Shown one piece after another: positions 29,632 through 38,023 of a DNA stretch of 52,687 nucleotides. Both the position numbers and the translations under genes were made by a program. Under the pieces are notes generated by a model. It made no database searches. It saw only the letters and a list, made by a program, of their open reading frames with translations, and was not told where the DNA came from. The number at the start of each line of letters is the position of its first letter. Position 1 is the first letter of the stretch. Origin of the DNA: Weissella oryzae SG25 (GTDB lineage: Bacteria; Bacillota; Bacilli; Lactobacillales; Lactobacillaceae). Location of the stretch: NCBI RefSeq assembly GCF_000691805.2, contig NZ_DF820495.1:1-52687 (forward strand), written 5' to 3'.

Positions 29632-29658
29632 GAGCCTTGTCATATTTTAACCTTTCAT

Positions 29659-29687
29659 TTGCTCAAACTAGCATAAACCCGTAAAAT
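29659..29687 (+). promoter_or_regulatory. murF promoter
   Basis: TTGCTC (29659-29664), a 17-nt spacer and TAAAAT (29682-29687), about 34 nt before the murF ATG, which follows AAGGAAG. Confidence 0.55.
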
Positions 29688-29720
29688 TAAACTAATCAAA
29701 GATAATTAAGGAAGCATACC

Positions 29721-31097
29721 ATGATCAAATTAAGCCTAGCTGAAATTAAAGATGTCCTACATGCTAAAGTACTTAATGAAAAGCCTGTTGAAATAACCAA
29801 CACAACTTTTGACTCCCGTAAAGCAACAAGCGGTAGTCTTTTCGTACCGTTGGTTGCTGACCATGACGGGCATAATTACATTCAAGCTGCTGTAGCTGAA
29901 GGTGCCATAGCAACCTTATGGCAAAGTGATCATTTGGCTCAAGCACCTAAAAATGTACCCACCATTATTGTTAGCGACACATTGGTTGCCTATCAAACTT
30001 TAGCCGCTTACTATCTGACTAAAGTCGCACCTAAAGTTGTAGCAATTTCTGGTTCTAACGGTAAAACGACTACCAAAGATTTAGTAGCCGCTATTGGTGC
30101 CACCACCTACAAAACATTTAAAACCCCGGCTAATTTCAATAACGAAATTGGTGTCCCTAAGACGATTCTATCAATGCCTACTGATACTGAGCTTTTAGTT
30201 ATTGAATTTGGTATGGACCGACCAGGTGATTTAACCCACTTATCAGAGTTAGTCCATCCTGACATTACCGTTTTGACTATGATTGGTGAAGCTCATATCG
30301 AATTTTTCAAAACCCGGGCCCATATTGCCGATGGAAAAATGGAAATTATTAATGGCATGAAGCCCAATGGGGTCTTAATCTATAACGGGGATGAGCCACT
30401 GCTTCAAGAGCGGGTTAATCAACATCCAGACCTACAAAGCGTTACCTTTGGTCTGAATGACCACGATGATTTTTTTGCTAGCGAAATGGATATGTCACCC
30501 GTCCAAACAACTTTCCAAACTAACCAAAGTGACCGTCGTTTCTCGATTCCACTTACTGGTCGCTATAACGTCGCTAATGCTCTAGCTGCAATCGCAGTTG
30601 GTCGCCAGCTAGCAATTGATTACGACCAGATTGCATTGGGCCTCCAACATGCTCCGATTACTGAAAACCGCACCGAATGGGTTGATGGTAGTTTTGGTGG
30701 GAAAATTTTGTCTGATGTCTATAACTCAAATCCAACTGCTGCCAAAGAGGTCCTCAATTTCTTTACCGAAGTGCCAACTGATGGCGACCACGTTGTTGTC
30801 CTAGGTGATATGCTCGAACTAGGTAGTGTGGGGCCTAAACTTCACGCAAGCTTGGCTGATTCACTTGATCCACAACGTATCCAAAGAGTTTACTTAGTTG
30901 GTGACATTATTAAAGCTTTGGCCGAACAGCTAGCCGATAAGTATCCAGCTGACCGAGTTAAATTGTATGCAAATGATGAAAAATCTGCCTTGGTAAGCGA
31001 ATTAAAGGCGGTCTTGACCCGTGATGATATGCTACTACTTAAAGCTAGCCACGGAATTCATTTAGAAGAAGTTCTGCGTGAAATCATCGAACGCTAA
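29721..31097 (+). CDS. murF: UDP-MurNAc-tripeptide:D-alanyl-D-alanine ligase
   Basis: Adds the terminal D-Ala-D-Ala (or D-Ala-D-Lac) to the cytoplasmic wall precursor using ATP. 458 residues in three Mur ligase domains: N-terminal substrate domain (1-85), central ATPase with P-loop ISGSNGKTTTKDL near residue 110 and NFNNEIGVPKTIL, and C-terminal domain with VYNSNPTAAKEVL and VVLGDMLELG. It is on the plus strand, divergent from mreB, and followed by a terminator. The dipeptidase at 32061 acts on the same pool of terminal dipeptide. Confidence 0.96.
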   Translation: MIKLSLAEIKDVLHAKVLNEKPVEITNTTFDSRKATSGSLFVPLVADHDGHNYIQAAVAEGAIATLWQSDHLAQAPKNVPTIIVSDTLVAYQTLAAYYLTKVAPKVVAISGSNGKTTTKDLVAAIGATTYKTFKTPANFNNEIGVPKTILSMPTDTELLVIEFGMDRPGDLTHLSELVHPDITVLTMIGEAHIEFFKTRAHIADGKMEIINGMKPNGVLIYNGDEPLLQERVNQHPDLQSVTFGLNDHDDFFASEMDMSPVQTTFQTNQSDRRFSIPLTGRYNVANALAAIAVGRQLAIDYDQIALGLQHAPITENRTEWVDGSFGGKILSDVYNSNPTAAKEVLNFFTEVPTDGDHVVVLGDMLELGSVGPKLHASLADSLDPQRIQRVYLVGDIIKALAEQLADKYPADRVKLYANDEKSALVSELKAVLTRDDMLLLKASHGIHLEEVLREIIER

Positions 31098-31150
31098 GTT
31101 GTATCGCGTAACCTTGATAACAAAAATTTTAATAAAATACGATTCAATCA

Positions 31151-31186
31151 AAAGACTGACACAAGGCTTGTGTCGGTCTTTTTTTA
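31151..31186 (+). terminator. Terminator after murF
   Basis: AAAGACTGACACAAG/CTTGTGTCGGTCTTT (one G-U pair) followed by seven T. Confidence 0.9.
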
Positions 31187-31249
31187 CTGCTAATTATACC
31201 CAACTGCGCTAGAATAGAGGCACTTAGATAAAAATAAAGGAGCCCCAGC

Positions 31250-32044
31250 ATGCCAGAATTTATAACCAGCGATCAGGTCACAATCCATTATCATGATTAT
31301 GGCGGTCAACTTAAACCTGCAGTTATTTTGCTGACTGGATATTCATCAAGCGAAGTTACCTGGTATTATCAAATCGAACCCTTGCTAGCTGCTGATTATC
31401 GGGTGATTACCTATGATCATCGTAGTCATGGCCATAGCTCTCAGGTAACTTATGGACTAACGGCTGCTCGCCTAGCCGTCGACTTACATGAATTAATGAA
31501 TGTACTTGATTTAGAAACAGTAACTTTAGTTGGCCATTCAATGGGTGCTGTCATTGCCATGACTTATGAAACGCTATTCACCGACCAACGTTTACGGGCT
31601 GTTATCACAGAAGACCAAACACCAACCATTTTGCAAAAGACCAATTGGCTCGATGGTCAAACTGGCTTAACCTTTGCTGAAATCCCCGATTTCATGCAAC
31701 GCCTCCCACAATTACATTTAATGGCCCACCCCCTATCACAGGCTATGAAGCTAACAATGCAGCCCTACAATATGCCTTTTAATTTTCAAGTGGGTCAAAC
31801 GCTCCTATTAGATACCATTGCAGCAGACTGGCGGGCTACGCTGTCACAAGAACGCATCCCACACCTCTTTATTGCGGGGGCAAAATCACCGCTTTACCCA
31901 GCTGAACATGCTAACGCCGCCTGCCAATTACAAAAAAATAGCTTATCAGAAGTTAAAATCATCCCCGATGTTGGTCACATCCCCCATTTAGAAAATGTTG
32001 ACTTATTTAATACCACGCTACTCAACTTTTTAGCAAAATTATAA
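31250..32044 (+). CDS. Alpha/beta hydrolase
   Basis: Esterase- or lactonase-like hydrolase of unknown substrate, 264 residues, cytoplasmic. The nucleophile elbow is VGHSMGA near residue 95-101, with RSHGHS in the preceding oxyanion-hole/strand region and the catalytic His in DVGHIPHLEN near residue 247-250; the acid is likely the Asp/Glu region before it. AAAGGAG precedes the ATG. The next gene (dipeptidase) begins 16 nt after its stop with GTAGGAGG, so they form a two-gene operon. Confidence 0.9.
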   Translation: MPEFITSDQVTIHYHDYGGQLKPAVILLTGYSSSEVTWYYQIEPLLAADYRVITYDHRSHGHSSQVTYGLTAARLAVDLHELMNVLDLETVTLVGHSMGAVIAMTYETLFTDQRLRAVITEDQTPTILQKTNWLDGQTGLTFAEIPDFMQRLPQLHLMAHPLSQAMKLTMQPYNMPFNFQVGQTLLLDTIAADWRATLSQERIPHLFIAGAKSPLYPAEHANAACQLQKNSLSEVKIIPDVGHIPHLENVDLFNTTLLNFLAKL

Positions 32045-32060
32045 AATGTAGGAGGCAACC

Positions 32061-32780
32061 ATGGATATTAAGCAAGCTATTCCAGTGCAAACTATTTGGA
32101 ATCGTCAGACAATTTTTTCATTACCGATTAATGAACAAGCAGAGTCATTAGTTTCCGTCAGTTATTTACCAGAAAAGATTATCGTTAGTCCGCAGTATTT
32201 TATTCAAGGCATTGCAGGCGCTTTACCTGAAATTTTCTTACGTTCTGGTGCTTTTAAACACTTGGTCAAGGCCGCACATAGCCTGCCTACTGGTTATAAA
32301 CTGGTCGTTTTTGATGCTTGGCGCTCGATTGCTACACAACAAGCTTTATTTGACAGCTATCAACAGCAACTTGCCAAAGCTAATCCAACTTGGTCAGCTA
32401 GTCAACTTGAAGTAGCAACCTTGCGCATTGTCGCCTTACCATCAACCTTAGCCACCAAGCCTTCCCCGCATAATACCGGTGGTTCAATTGACCTATCAAT
32501 TGTCGACCCACAAGGCCGTTTGTTGGAGATGGCCTCACCTTTTGATGATACTAGCAACTATGCCAAAACGAGTTATTTTGAAGAAAATCAACCAACCAGC
32601 CCAAGTGAAGTGACAGCCCGCAATAATCGGCGCTGGCTCTACCAGATAATGCTTGCTGCGGGTTTTACTAATTATCCTGAAGAATGGTGGCACTATGATT
32701 TTGGTAATCAAAATTGGGCCTATCAAAGTCAACAAAATCAGGCAATTTATGGTGCAACGCAACCTAACTTCCCTTGGTAA
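32061..32780 (+). CDS. D-alanyl-D-alanine dipeptidase, VanX/Aad type (M15D)
   Basis: Zinc peptidase that splits D-Ala-D-Ala. 239 residues. The VanX pattern is visible: transition-state Arg in FDAWRS near residue 90-95, zinc ligands in SPHNTGGSIDLSIVD (His and Asp, near 138-152), and the catalytic Glu and third ligand in EEWWHYDFGNQNW (near 210-222). No signal peptide, so it acts in the cytoplasm. In intrinsically vancomycin-resistant lactobacilli, such enzymes remove free D-Ala-D-Ala and favour D-Ala-D-Lac precursors; whether that holds here, or whether it mainly recycles dipeptide, is an inference. Near murF. Confidence 0.92.
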   Translation: MDIKQAIPVQTIWNRQTIFSLPINEQAESLVSVSYLPEKIIVSPQYFIQGIAGALPEIFLRSGAFKHLVKAAHSLPTGYKLVVFDAWRSIATQQALFDSYQQQLAKANPTWSASQLEVATLRIVALPSTLATKPSPHNTGGSIDLSIVDPQGRLLEMASPFDDTSNYAKTSYFEENQPTSPSEVTARNNRRWLYQIMLAAGFTNYPEEWWHYDFGNQNWAYQSQQNQAIYGATQPNFPW

Positions 32781-32785
32781 ATTAA

Positions 32786-32820
32786 AAAGGTCAACCACTA
32801 TATCAAGTGGTTGACCTTTC
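32786..32820. terminator. Bidirectional terminator
   Basis: AAAGGTCAACCACT/AGTGGTTGACCTTT with a small loop. It closes the dipeptidase gene (plus) and zwf (minus). Confidence 0.88.
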
Positions 32821-32833
32821 TTCTTATTATTGA

Positions 32834-34297
32834 TTAGCCTTTAAAGACCCAAGCATTTCCGTCACGCGCCAAAAGTTCATCTGCTGCATCAGGTCCCATT
32901 GAACCTGAAACGTAGTTAGGGAAATCTTCATGCTTTGCATCCCAAGCTTCTTGAATTGCATCGACAAACTTCCAAGCAATTGCCACACCATTCCAATCAG
33001 CAAAGTTAGAACCATTACCATCCATGGCATCATGAATCATACGCTCGTATGGTTCTGGTGTAACTCGTTGGTCTTCTTCAGAAACTTGCCACTGCAAATT
33101 AATCATACGCGTCAAGAACTCTGAAGTTACATCCTTAGCATTAAGCTTAAATTCAATCTTACCCTTAGGATCAATCAAAATTGATAGGACTGGGTTACCT
33201 AATTTAACATCACCACCAAAGATATTCAAGCCTTGCTTAAAAACAATATCTACACGTGTTTGCTTAGCAGCTAGACGCTTACCTGAGCGGATATAAAATG
33301 GTACGCCCTCCCAACGAGGCATAGCAAATTGTAGTTTTCCAGCTACAAAAGTATCATTTTGTGAGTCAGCTGGTACATCCAATTCATCAAGATACTTTTT
33401 TTGACTACCATCAGCGCTTTCACCATACTGACCGCGAACAAAGTTCTCTTCAACGCCAGCAGCATCATAAATCTTTAATGAATTGAAAGCTGCATTCTTA
33501 GCTGCCCGAATTGCCGTGTCAGTAAATTCACTGGGCTTCTCCATTGCTAACCAACCAATGATTTGCATAGTGTGGTTTTGAATCATATCCCGCAAAGCAC
33601 CAATTGTGTCATAGTAACCAGCCCGCTCTTCAACACCCAAAACTTCAGCTAAAGTAACCTGTACATTTTGGATGTAATCCTTATTCCAGGCTGCATCAAA
33701 TAGTGGATTACCAAAACGGACCGCTGCAATGTTTTGAACCATCTCTTTACCAAGATAATGATCGATTCGGAAAATTTGCGCCTCATCAAAGGCTTGTGAC
33801 AATTCATTTTGTAGATCTTCGGCAGTTGCATAAGATGAACCAAATGGCTTCTCAATCATCAAGCGGTTAAATTGACCGTTCTCAGTAATCAAGCCCTCTG
33901 ACTTCAAGAATTTAGCAACCGTTCCAAAGAAGCGTGGTGCAACTGACATATAGTAAATACGGTTACCTTGTAATTCATACTTAGCATCTAGCTCATCATT
34001 TAAAGCTTTCATTGCTGCATATGAACTTTGATCGGTAATATCTTGCTTAATATAAGTGAAGTGTGAAATAAATTCCTCAGCATTAGCCTCATCTTCAACA
34101 AAGCTGGCGATTGACTCACGGACAACCTGATGAAATTCTTCTTTAGTCAAGTCTGCACGTGATGTTCCAACTACCGCAAAGTGCTCTTGCAAAAAGCCCT
34201 TTTTAAAAAGGTTATAGGTTGAAGGGTATAGCTTACGTTTAGCTAAATCACCTGTTCCACCGAAAAATGTCAACAACGTCGTAATCTCTGCGGGCAT
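32834..34297 (-). CDS. zwf: Glucose-6-phosphate 1-dehydrogenase
   Basis: First step of the oxidative pentose-phosphate/phosphoketolase route, giving 6-phosphogluconolactone and NAD(P)H. 487 residues. Dinucleotide motif GGTGDLAKRKLYP (residues 13-25), active-site RIDHYLGKEMVQN near residues 177-189, and a GXXEER-type region with VLGVEERAGYYD. GAGGAGAAG precedes the ATG. The leader carries a cre-like site, suggesting carbon catabolite control. In heterofermenters this enzyme carries the main flux of glucose. Confidence 0.97.
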   Translation of the reverse strand: MPAEITTLLTFFGGTGDLAKRKLYPSTYNLFKKGFLQEHFAVVGTSRADLTKEEFHQVVRESIASFVEDEANAEEFISHFTYIKQDITDQSSYAAMKALNDELDAKYELQGNRIYYMSVAPRFFGTVAKFLKSEGLITENGQFNRLMIEKPFGSSYATAEDLQNELSQAFDEAQIFRIDHYLGKEMVQNIAAVRFGNPLFDAAWNKDYIQNVQVTLAEVLGVEERAGYYDTIGALRDMIQNHTMQIIGWLAMEKPSEFTDTAIRAAKNAAFNSLKIYDAAGVEENFVRGQYGESADGSQKKYLDELDVPADSQNDTFVAGKLQFAMPRWEGVPFYIRSGKRLAAKQTRVDIVFKQGLNIFGGDVKLGNPVLSILIDPKGKIEFKLNAKDVTSEFLTRMINLQWQVSEEDQRVTPEPYERMIHDAMDGNGSNFADWNGVAIAWKFVDAIQEAWDAKHEDFPNYVSGSMGPDAADELLARDGNAWVFKG

Positions 34298-34345
34298 GTT
34301 ACTTCTCCTCTGTGCGTTTATGCAAAATCTAAATCATTAAGTAAA

Positions 34346-34377
34346 TGTAAACGTTTCCGTTCAACAGCTATATTATA
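34346..34377 (-). promoter_or_regulatory. zwf promoter -10 and cre-like site
   Basis: On the minus strand TATAAT (34372-34377); the matching -35 is poor (TAGCTT). ACGGAAACGTTTACA (34346-34360) fits the cre consensus WTGNAANCGNWNNCA except at one position, and lies at about +5 to +19, where CcpA would block transcription. Confidence 0.5.
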
Positions 34378-34418
34378 AAACTTTTTTCAAAAATAAGCTA
34401 TATCCATGTAAATATTTT

Positions 34419-35939
34419 TCATCGATTACTATCATTATTCCCAAAATATTGGGTTGCCCGGATTGCCCGTTGCCAACCATCAATTAAATTATCCCGATGT
34501 TGAATCGGCATTGCTGGATAAAACTTACGACCATCATCAATCAAATGTTGTAGATTTTCAAGTGATGACCAATAGCCAATCGCTAAACCAGCTAGAAAGG
34601 CAACCCCTAGAGGCGTTGTATCTTCGTCTGTCGCACGCTTAATCGTCACTCCAGTTACATCAGCCTGAAATTGCATTAGATATGGATTACGTGCAACTGA
34701 ACCATCAGCCATAATTGTATGAATATTTCCTGTGTACTCATCGGCCATAATTTCCAAAATATCAGCCGTTTGGTAGGCCACTGACTGTAAGGTTGCTTTG
34801 ATAAAATCATTCCGGTTAGTTCCTCTAGTCATCCCAAAGACAGCACCACGCGCATTCGGATCCCAGTAAGGTGCACCTAAACCATTAAATGCCGGAACAA
34901 CGTAAACTTCATCTTCGTTTGTCGAAGCCTCCGCGGCCTCCCAAGCATCTAATTGAGTATCAATAATATCCAATTCATCATGCAGCCATTGTAGTGCCGT
35001 CCCAGCCGCAAAAACAGACCCTTCTAAAGCATAAACCGGCCGATCACCTATTTGATAAGCAATTGTTGTAACCAAATTCCGCTTTGAGGTTACAGGTTTA
35101 CTACCAGTATTAAGCATCATGAAAGCACCAGCACCATAAGTACTTTTTATCATCCCCGGTTTAACAGCTAATTGACCAACTAGCGATGCGTTTTGATCAC
35201 CAATAACACCGGCAATTGGTACACTACCACCAAAGAAGCGCATCGGATTAGTATTGCCAAAAATTTGGCCACTCGGCTTAACAATAGGTAGCATACTTTT
35301 AGGAATATTAAATAATGCCAATAGCTCGTCATCCCATTCAAGCGTATTAATATTAAACAGCATCGTCCTTGAAGCGTTTGAAATATCAGTAGCATGGATT
35401 TCGCCATCTGTTAAATTCCAAATTAGCCAAGTATCTACCGTACCAAAGAGTAAGTCACCGGCTTCAGCCAGTGCTTGTGCACCTTCTACGTGGTCAAGAA
35501 TCCATCGAATCTTGGTTGCTGAAAAATATGTTGATAGTGGTAACCCCGTTTTTTCGCGAATCAAATCCATATGTGCTTGATCAGCAAGAGCTTCTGCAAC
35601 TTCTTGTGATTGAATCGAAGACCAGACAACTGCATTATAAATAGGCTGTCCAGTACGTTTATCCCAAATAATCGTTGTTTCACGTTGATTAGCAATCCCA
35701 ACTGCTCGAATTTCATCACCACGTACTCCAGCTTGGATTAACGCATCTGCAATCGCTGTTTGGACAGAACTCCAAATATCTAAGGGACGTTGTTCTAACC
35801 AACCAGTCTGTGAAATAAGCGATGTCAACGGCGTTGTTTGCGTCGTAACTCGCCGGGCGTTATGGTTGAAAACCACTGCCCGCGTTCCGGTGGTGCCTTG
35901 GTCAATTGCCAAAATATACTCAGGTTTCTTTATTGCCAT
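34419..35939 (-). CDS. glpK: Glycerol kinase
   Basis: Phosphorylates glycerol to glycerol-3-phosphate. FGGY kinase of 506 residues. ATP motif DQGTTGTRAVVF at the N-terminus, WLEQRPLDIW, and the second phosphate motif around GDQNASLVGQ then STYGAGAFMMLNTG. ATG 35939 is chosen, with GGAAGG upstream; a TTG three codons earlier is less likely. Odd point: the residue that in enterococcal GlpK is the PTS-phosphorylated His232 is Arg234 here (PMRFFGG). No glpF or glpD/glpO is next to it. Divergent from an MFS gene. Confidence 0.96.
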   Translation of the reverse strand: MAIKKPEYILAIDQGTTGTRAVVFNHNARRVTTQTTPLTSLISQTGWLEQRPLDIWSSVQTAIADALIQAGVRGDEIRAVGIANQRETTIIWDKRTGQPIYNAVVWSSIQSQEVAEALADQAHMDLIREKTGLPLSTYFSATKIRWILDHVEGAQALAEAGDLLFGTVDTWLIWNLTDGEIHATDISNASRTMLFNINTLEWDDELLALFNIPKSMLPIVKPSGQIFGNTNPMRFFGGSVPIAGVIGDQNASLVGQLAVKPGMIKSTYGAGAFMMLNTGSKPVTSKRNLVTTIAYQIGDRPVYALEGSVFAAGTALQWLHDELDIIDTQLDAWEAAEASTNEDEVYVVPAFNGLGAPYWDPNARGAVFGMTRGTNRNDFIKATLQSVAYQTADILEIMADEYTGNIHTIMADGSVARNPYLMQFQADVTGVTIKRATDEDTTPLGVAFLAGLAIGYWSSLENLQHLIDDGRKFYPAMPIQHRDNLIDGWQRAIRATQYFGNNDSNR

Positions 35940-36013
35940 CCTCAATTACCTTCCTACTCAACATGCTCACTTTTTAAGTATAACAAGAAGTAAAACTATG
36001 CTAAACTCAAATT

Positions 36014-36019
36014 TATAAT
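36014..36019 (+). promoter_or_regulatory. Candidate -10 of the MFS gene
   Basis: TATAAT about 24 nt before the ATG of the plus-strand MFS gene; no clear -35 is seen. Confidence 0.35.
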
Positions 36020-36042
36020 CTTAACTAAAAATCGGAGGATTT

Positions 36043-37230
36043 ATGTCTCAATTATCGGAAGCTGATAGATCGCCCAAAATGCAAAGCGAAATTAAAGCCC
36101 CTGTTCTATACATTGCAAATTTAATTCAAAGCACAGGTGCTTCGCTACTTTGGCCAATCACAACCCTTTATATGCACAATGAGTTAGGCGAAAGCATGAC
36201 CAATGCCGGTATCGTTTTAATGGCTATGTCATTATTAATGATGCTTGGTTCCTGGTTGGGGGGCCGTTTATTTGACCGCTGGAACCCCTATCTTTCAATG
36301 GTGTTTGCTGTTTCTATTTCTTTACTTGATTTAATTGCCTTAACCTTTTTCCATGACTGGCCCATTTTTGCCATTTTACTTAGTTTGCTTGGCTTTACCG
36401 ACGGTATTATTTATGCTCTCCTAAACGCCTTTGCTGCTAGTATCAAATCAACTGATTTGCGCCGAGTTTTCAACATGCAGTACCTTTTCTTGAACGTAGG
36501 TGTGGTAGTCGGTACGGCTGGGGTCGGCTTTATCTTCAACCATGGTATTGCCTTTGTCTTTGCAGCGGCTAGCTTAATGTACATTGGATTTCTATATATG
36601 GTTATCCGTTATTTCAAAATTGAAGGACTTCAACGGCGTGCCAATTTAACAGCACACACCAAACGACTTAAATTGCACTGGCCACGTCTAGTGTATGCTT
36701 TATTGGGCTTGGTTTTCGCTATTTATATGGGTTATGTCCTTTGGGAAACCGTCGTTGCTAGTCATATGGTGGCAATGGGGCTTTCAACTGAACAATATTC
36801 CTTCCTATGGACCCTAAATGGTTTAATTATTATTGCTGGTGGTATTTTACTTGACCGTGTGATTGTTAAAATTCCATTCAAAGTTTCCGTTTTAGGTGGT
36901 AGTTTTCTGTTCGCAATCTCTTTTATCGGGCTAATTTTTGCCCACAGTTATTGGGACTTTATTTTCGCCTTTGTTATCTTAACCATTGGTGAGATGTTTG
37001 TTTCGCCACAAGTTCCCGCTTGGATTGATCGAATTAGTAGTCCGGAAGCTCGGGGGCAAGCCCAAGGTTTAATCACCATGTTTATTTCACTTGGACGCGC
37101 GCTTGGCCCAGTCTATGGTGGCTTGATGATTGACCACGGTTCTTACAACATCCTCTTTGCTTCAATTTTTGTTATTATTACTGCCTTCATTGGTTTGGCC
37201 TGGCTTCTATCCAAGCCAAAACTAAATTAG
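36043..37230 (+). CDS. MFS transporter, 12-TMS drug/metabolite type
   Basis: Proton-linked transporter of unknown substrate, 395 residues with about 12 membrane segments. MFS motif A appears as GSWLGGRLFDRW in the loop after TM2, with a second-half counterpart GGILLDRVIVKIPF. A polar N-terminus of about 20 residues precedes TM1. CGGAGGA precedes the ATG. It has its own terminator. The divergent glpK gene could hint at a role with glycerol or sugar alcohols, but nothing in the protein supports this. Confidence 0.88.
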   Translation: MSQLSEADRSPKMQSEIKAPVLYIANLIQSTGASLLWPITTLYMHNELGESMTNAGIVLMAMSLLMMLGSWLGGRLFDRWNPYLSMVFAVSISLLDLIALTFFHDWPIFAILLSLLGFTDGIIYALLNAFAASIKSTDLRRVFNMQYLFLNVGVVVGTAGVGFIFNHGIAFVFAAASLMYIGFLYMVIRYFKIEGLQRRANLTAHTKRLKLHWPRLVYALLGLVFAIYMGYVLWETVVASHMVAMGLSTEQYSFLWTLNGLIIIAGGILLDRVIVKIPFKVSVLGGSFLFAISFIGLIFAHSYWDFIFAFVILTIGEMFVSPQVPAWIDRISSPEARGQAQGLITMFISLGRALGPVYGGLMIDHGSYNILFASIFVIITAFIGLAWLLSKPKLN

Positions 37231-37243
37231 CCCAGCAAGTTTC

Positions 37244-37273
37244 AGCCAAGTCCACGGATTTGGCTTTTTTTGT
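37244..37273 (+). terminator. Terminator after the MFS gene
   Basis: AGCCAAGTCC/GGATTTGGCT (one G-U pair), followed by seven T. Confidence 0.85.
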
Positions 37274-37275
37274 TT

Positions 37276-37307
37276 ACAAAAAAGCCCACCTATCTGGTGG
37301 ACTTTTG
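37276..37307 (-). terminator. Terminator after the DUF4811 gene
   Basis: On the minus strand AAGTCCACC, loop AGATA and GGTGGGCTT (one G-U pair), followed by T-rich sequence. Confidence 0.85.
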
Positions 37308-37312
37308 ATAAA

Positions 37313-38023
37313 TTAATTAATTCCCAAAGCTTGCTTAATTGCTGAAACTTGCAACTTAGCATATGCAGTTGGATCTGATTTAGCTAGTGCTTGCATTTGC
37401 GCAGCCTTCGCTGGGTCAGCCGCTGCTTGTGCTTGCATCTGTGGAGCAAGCTTTTGTAACTTAGCAACTTGTCCGGCTGTCAAAACGAGCCAAGTGTCTT
37501 TTGGTACTTCAACTACAGTTGCTTGCTTAACCAAACGATGATTTTCAGTTCCCCAATCGAATAAGGCTTTCGTCATTGCTGATGAATAAGTCAATCTGGT
37601 CGTTTTGGTAACCGCCTTCGCCGTCGTTGTATCTGTCAACTTATAGGTAGCTGATTTCTTAACCGCAGTCACAATCTTATCAATTGAACTAGCATTAGGT
37701 TTGAAATTAACTGATGGTTTCTTTTCGTTAGCTGATGTTCGATAAATTAGCACGTAATTATTAGTGCCCTGACCAATTTCAGCCTTAATCATCATACCGT
37801 ATGGTGCTGATGTCTCACCAGCAGTGTAAATATTTTTAGTTGTCGTTGTTGTAACTTCCTTCATACCCCAGTTTTGAGAGATATGCATCGTCAGTATTAA
37901 AACTGAGCCGGAGAGTAGCAACAATGAGATAGTTCCTGCAATAATACGGCCGCTTAGTGGTTTAACAACCACTAAACTTACATAGGTTGCAATCGCAAAT
38001 AGAACAATTAATAAAATAATCAT
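37313..38023 (-). CDS. DUF4811-like membrane protein
   Basis: A 236-residue protein with two N-terminal membrane helices (about residues 1-20 and 26-46) and an extracytoplasmic domain. The C-terminus (about 190-230) is Ala/Gln/Lys-rich with repeats such as AAADPAKAAQMQALAKSDP. It resembles the DUF4811 proteins that follow DHA2 exporters in lactobacilli; I identify it from memory of that pairing. Its ATG overlaps the stop of the exporter gene (TAATG), so it is coupled to it and may assist or modulate the exporter. Function unknown. Confidence 0.75.
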   Translation of the reverse strand: MIILLIVLFAIATYVSLVVVKPLSGRIIAGTISLLLLSGSVLILTMHISQNWGMKEVTTTTTKNIYTAGETSAPYGMMIKAEIGQGTNNYVLIYRTSANEKKPSVNFKPNASSIDKIVTAVKKSATYKLTDTTTAKAVTKTTRLTYSSAMTKALFDWGTENHRLVKQATVVEVPKDTWLVLTAGQVAKLQKLAPQMQAQAAADPAKAAQMQALAKSDPTAYAKLQVSAIKQALGIN

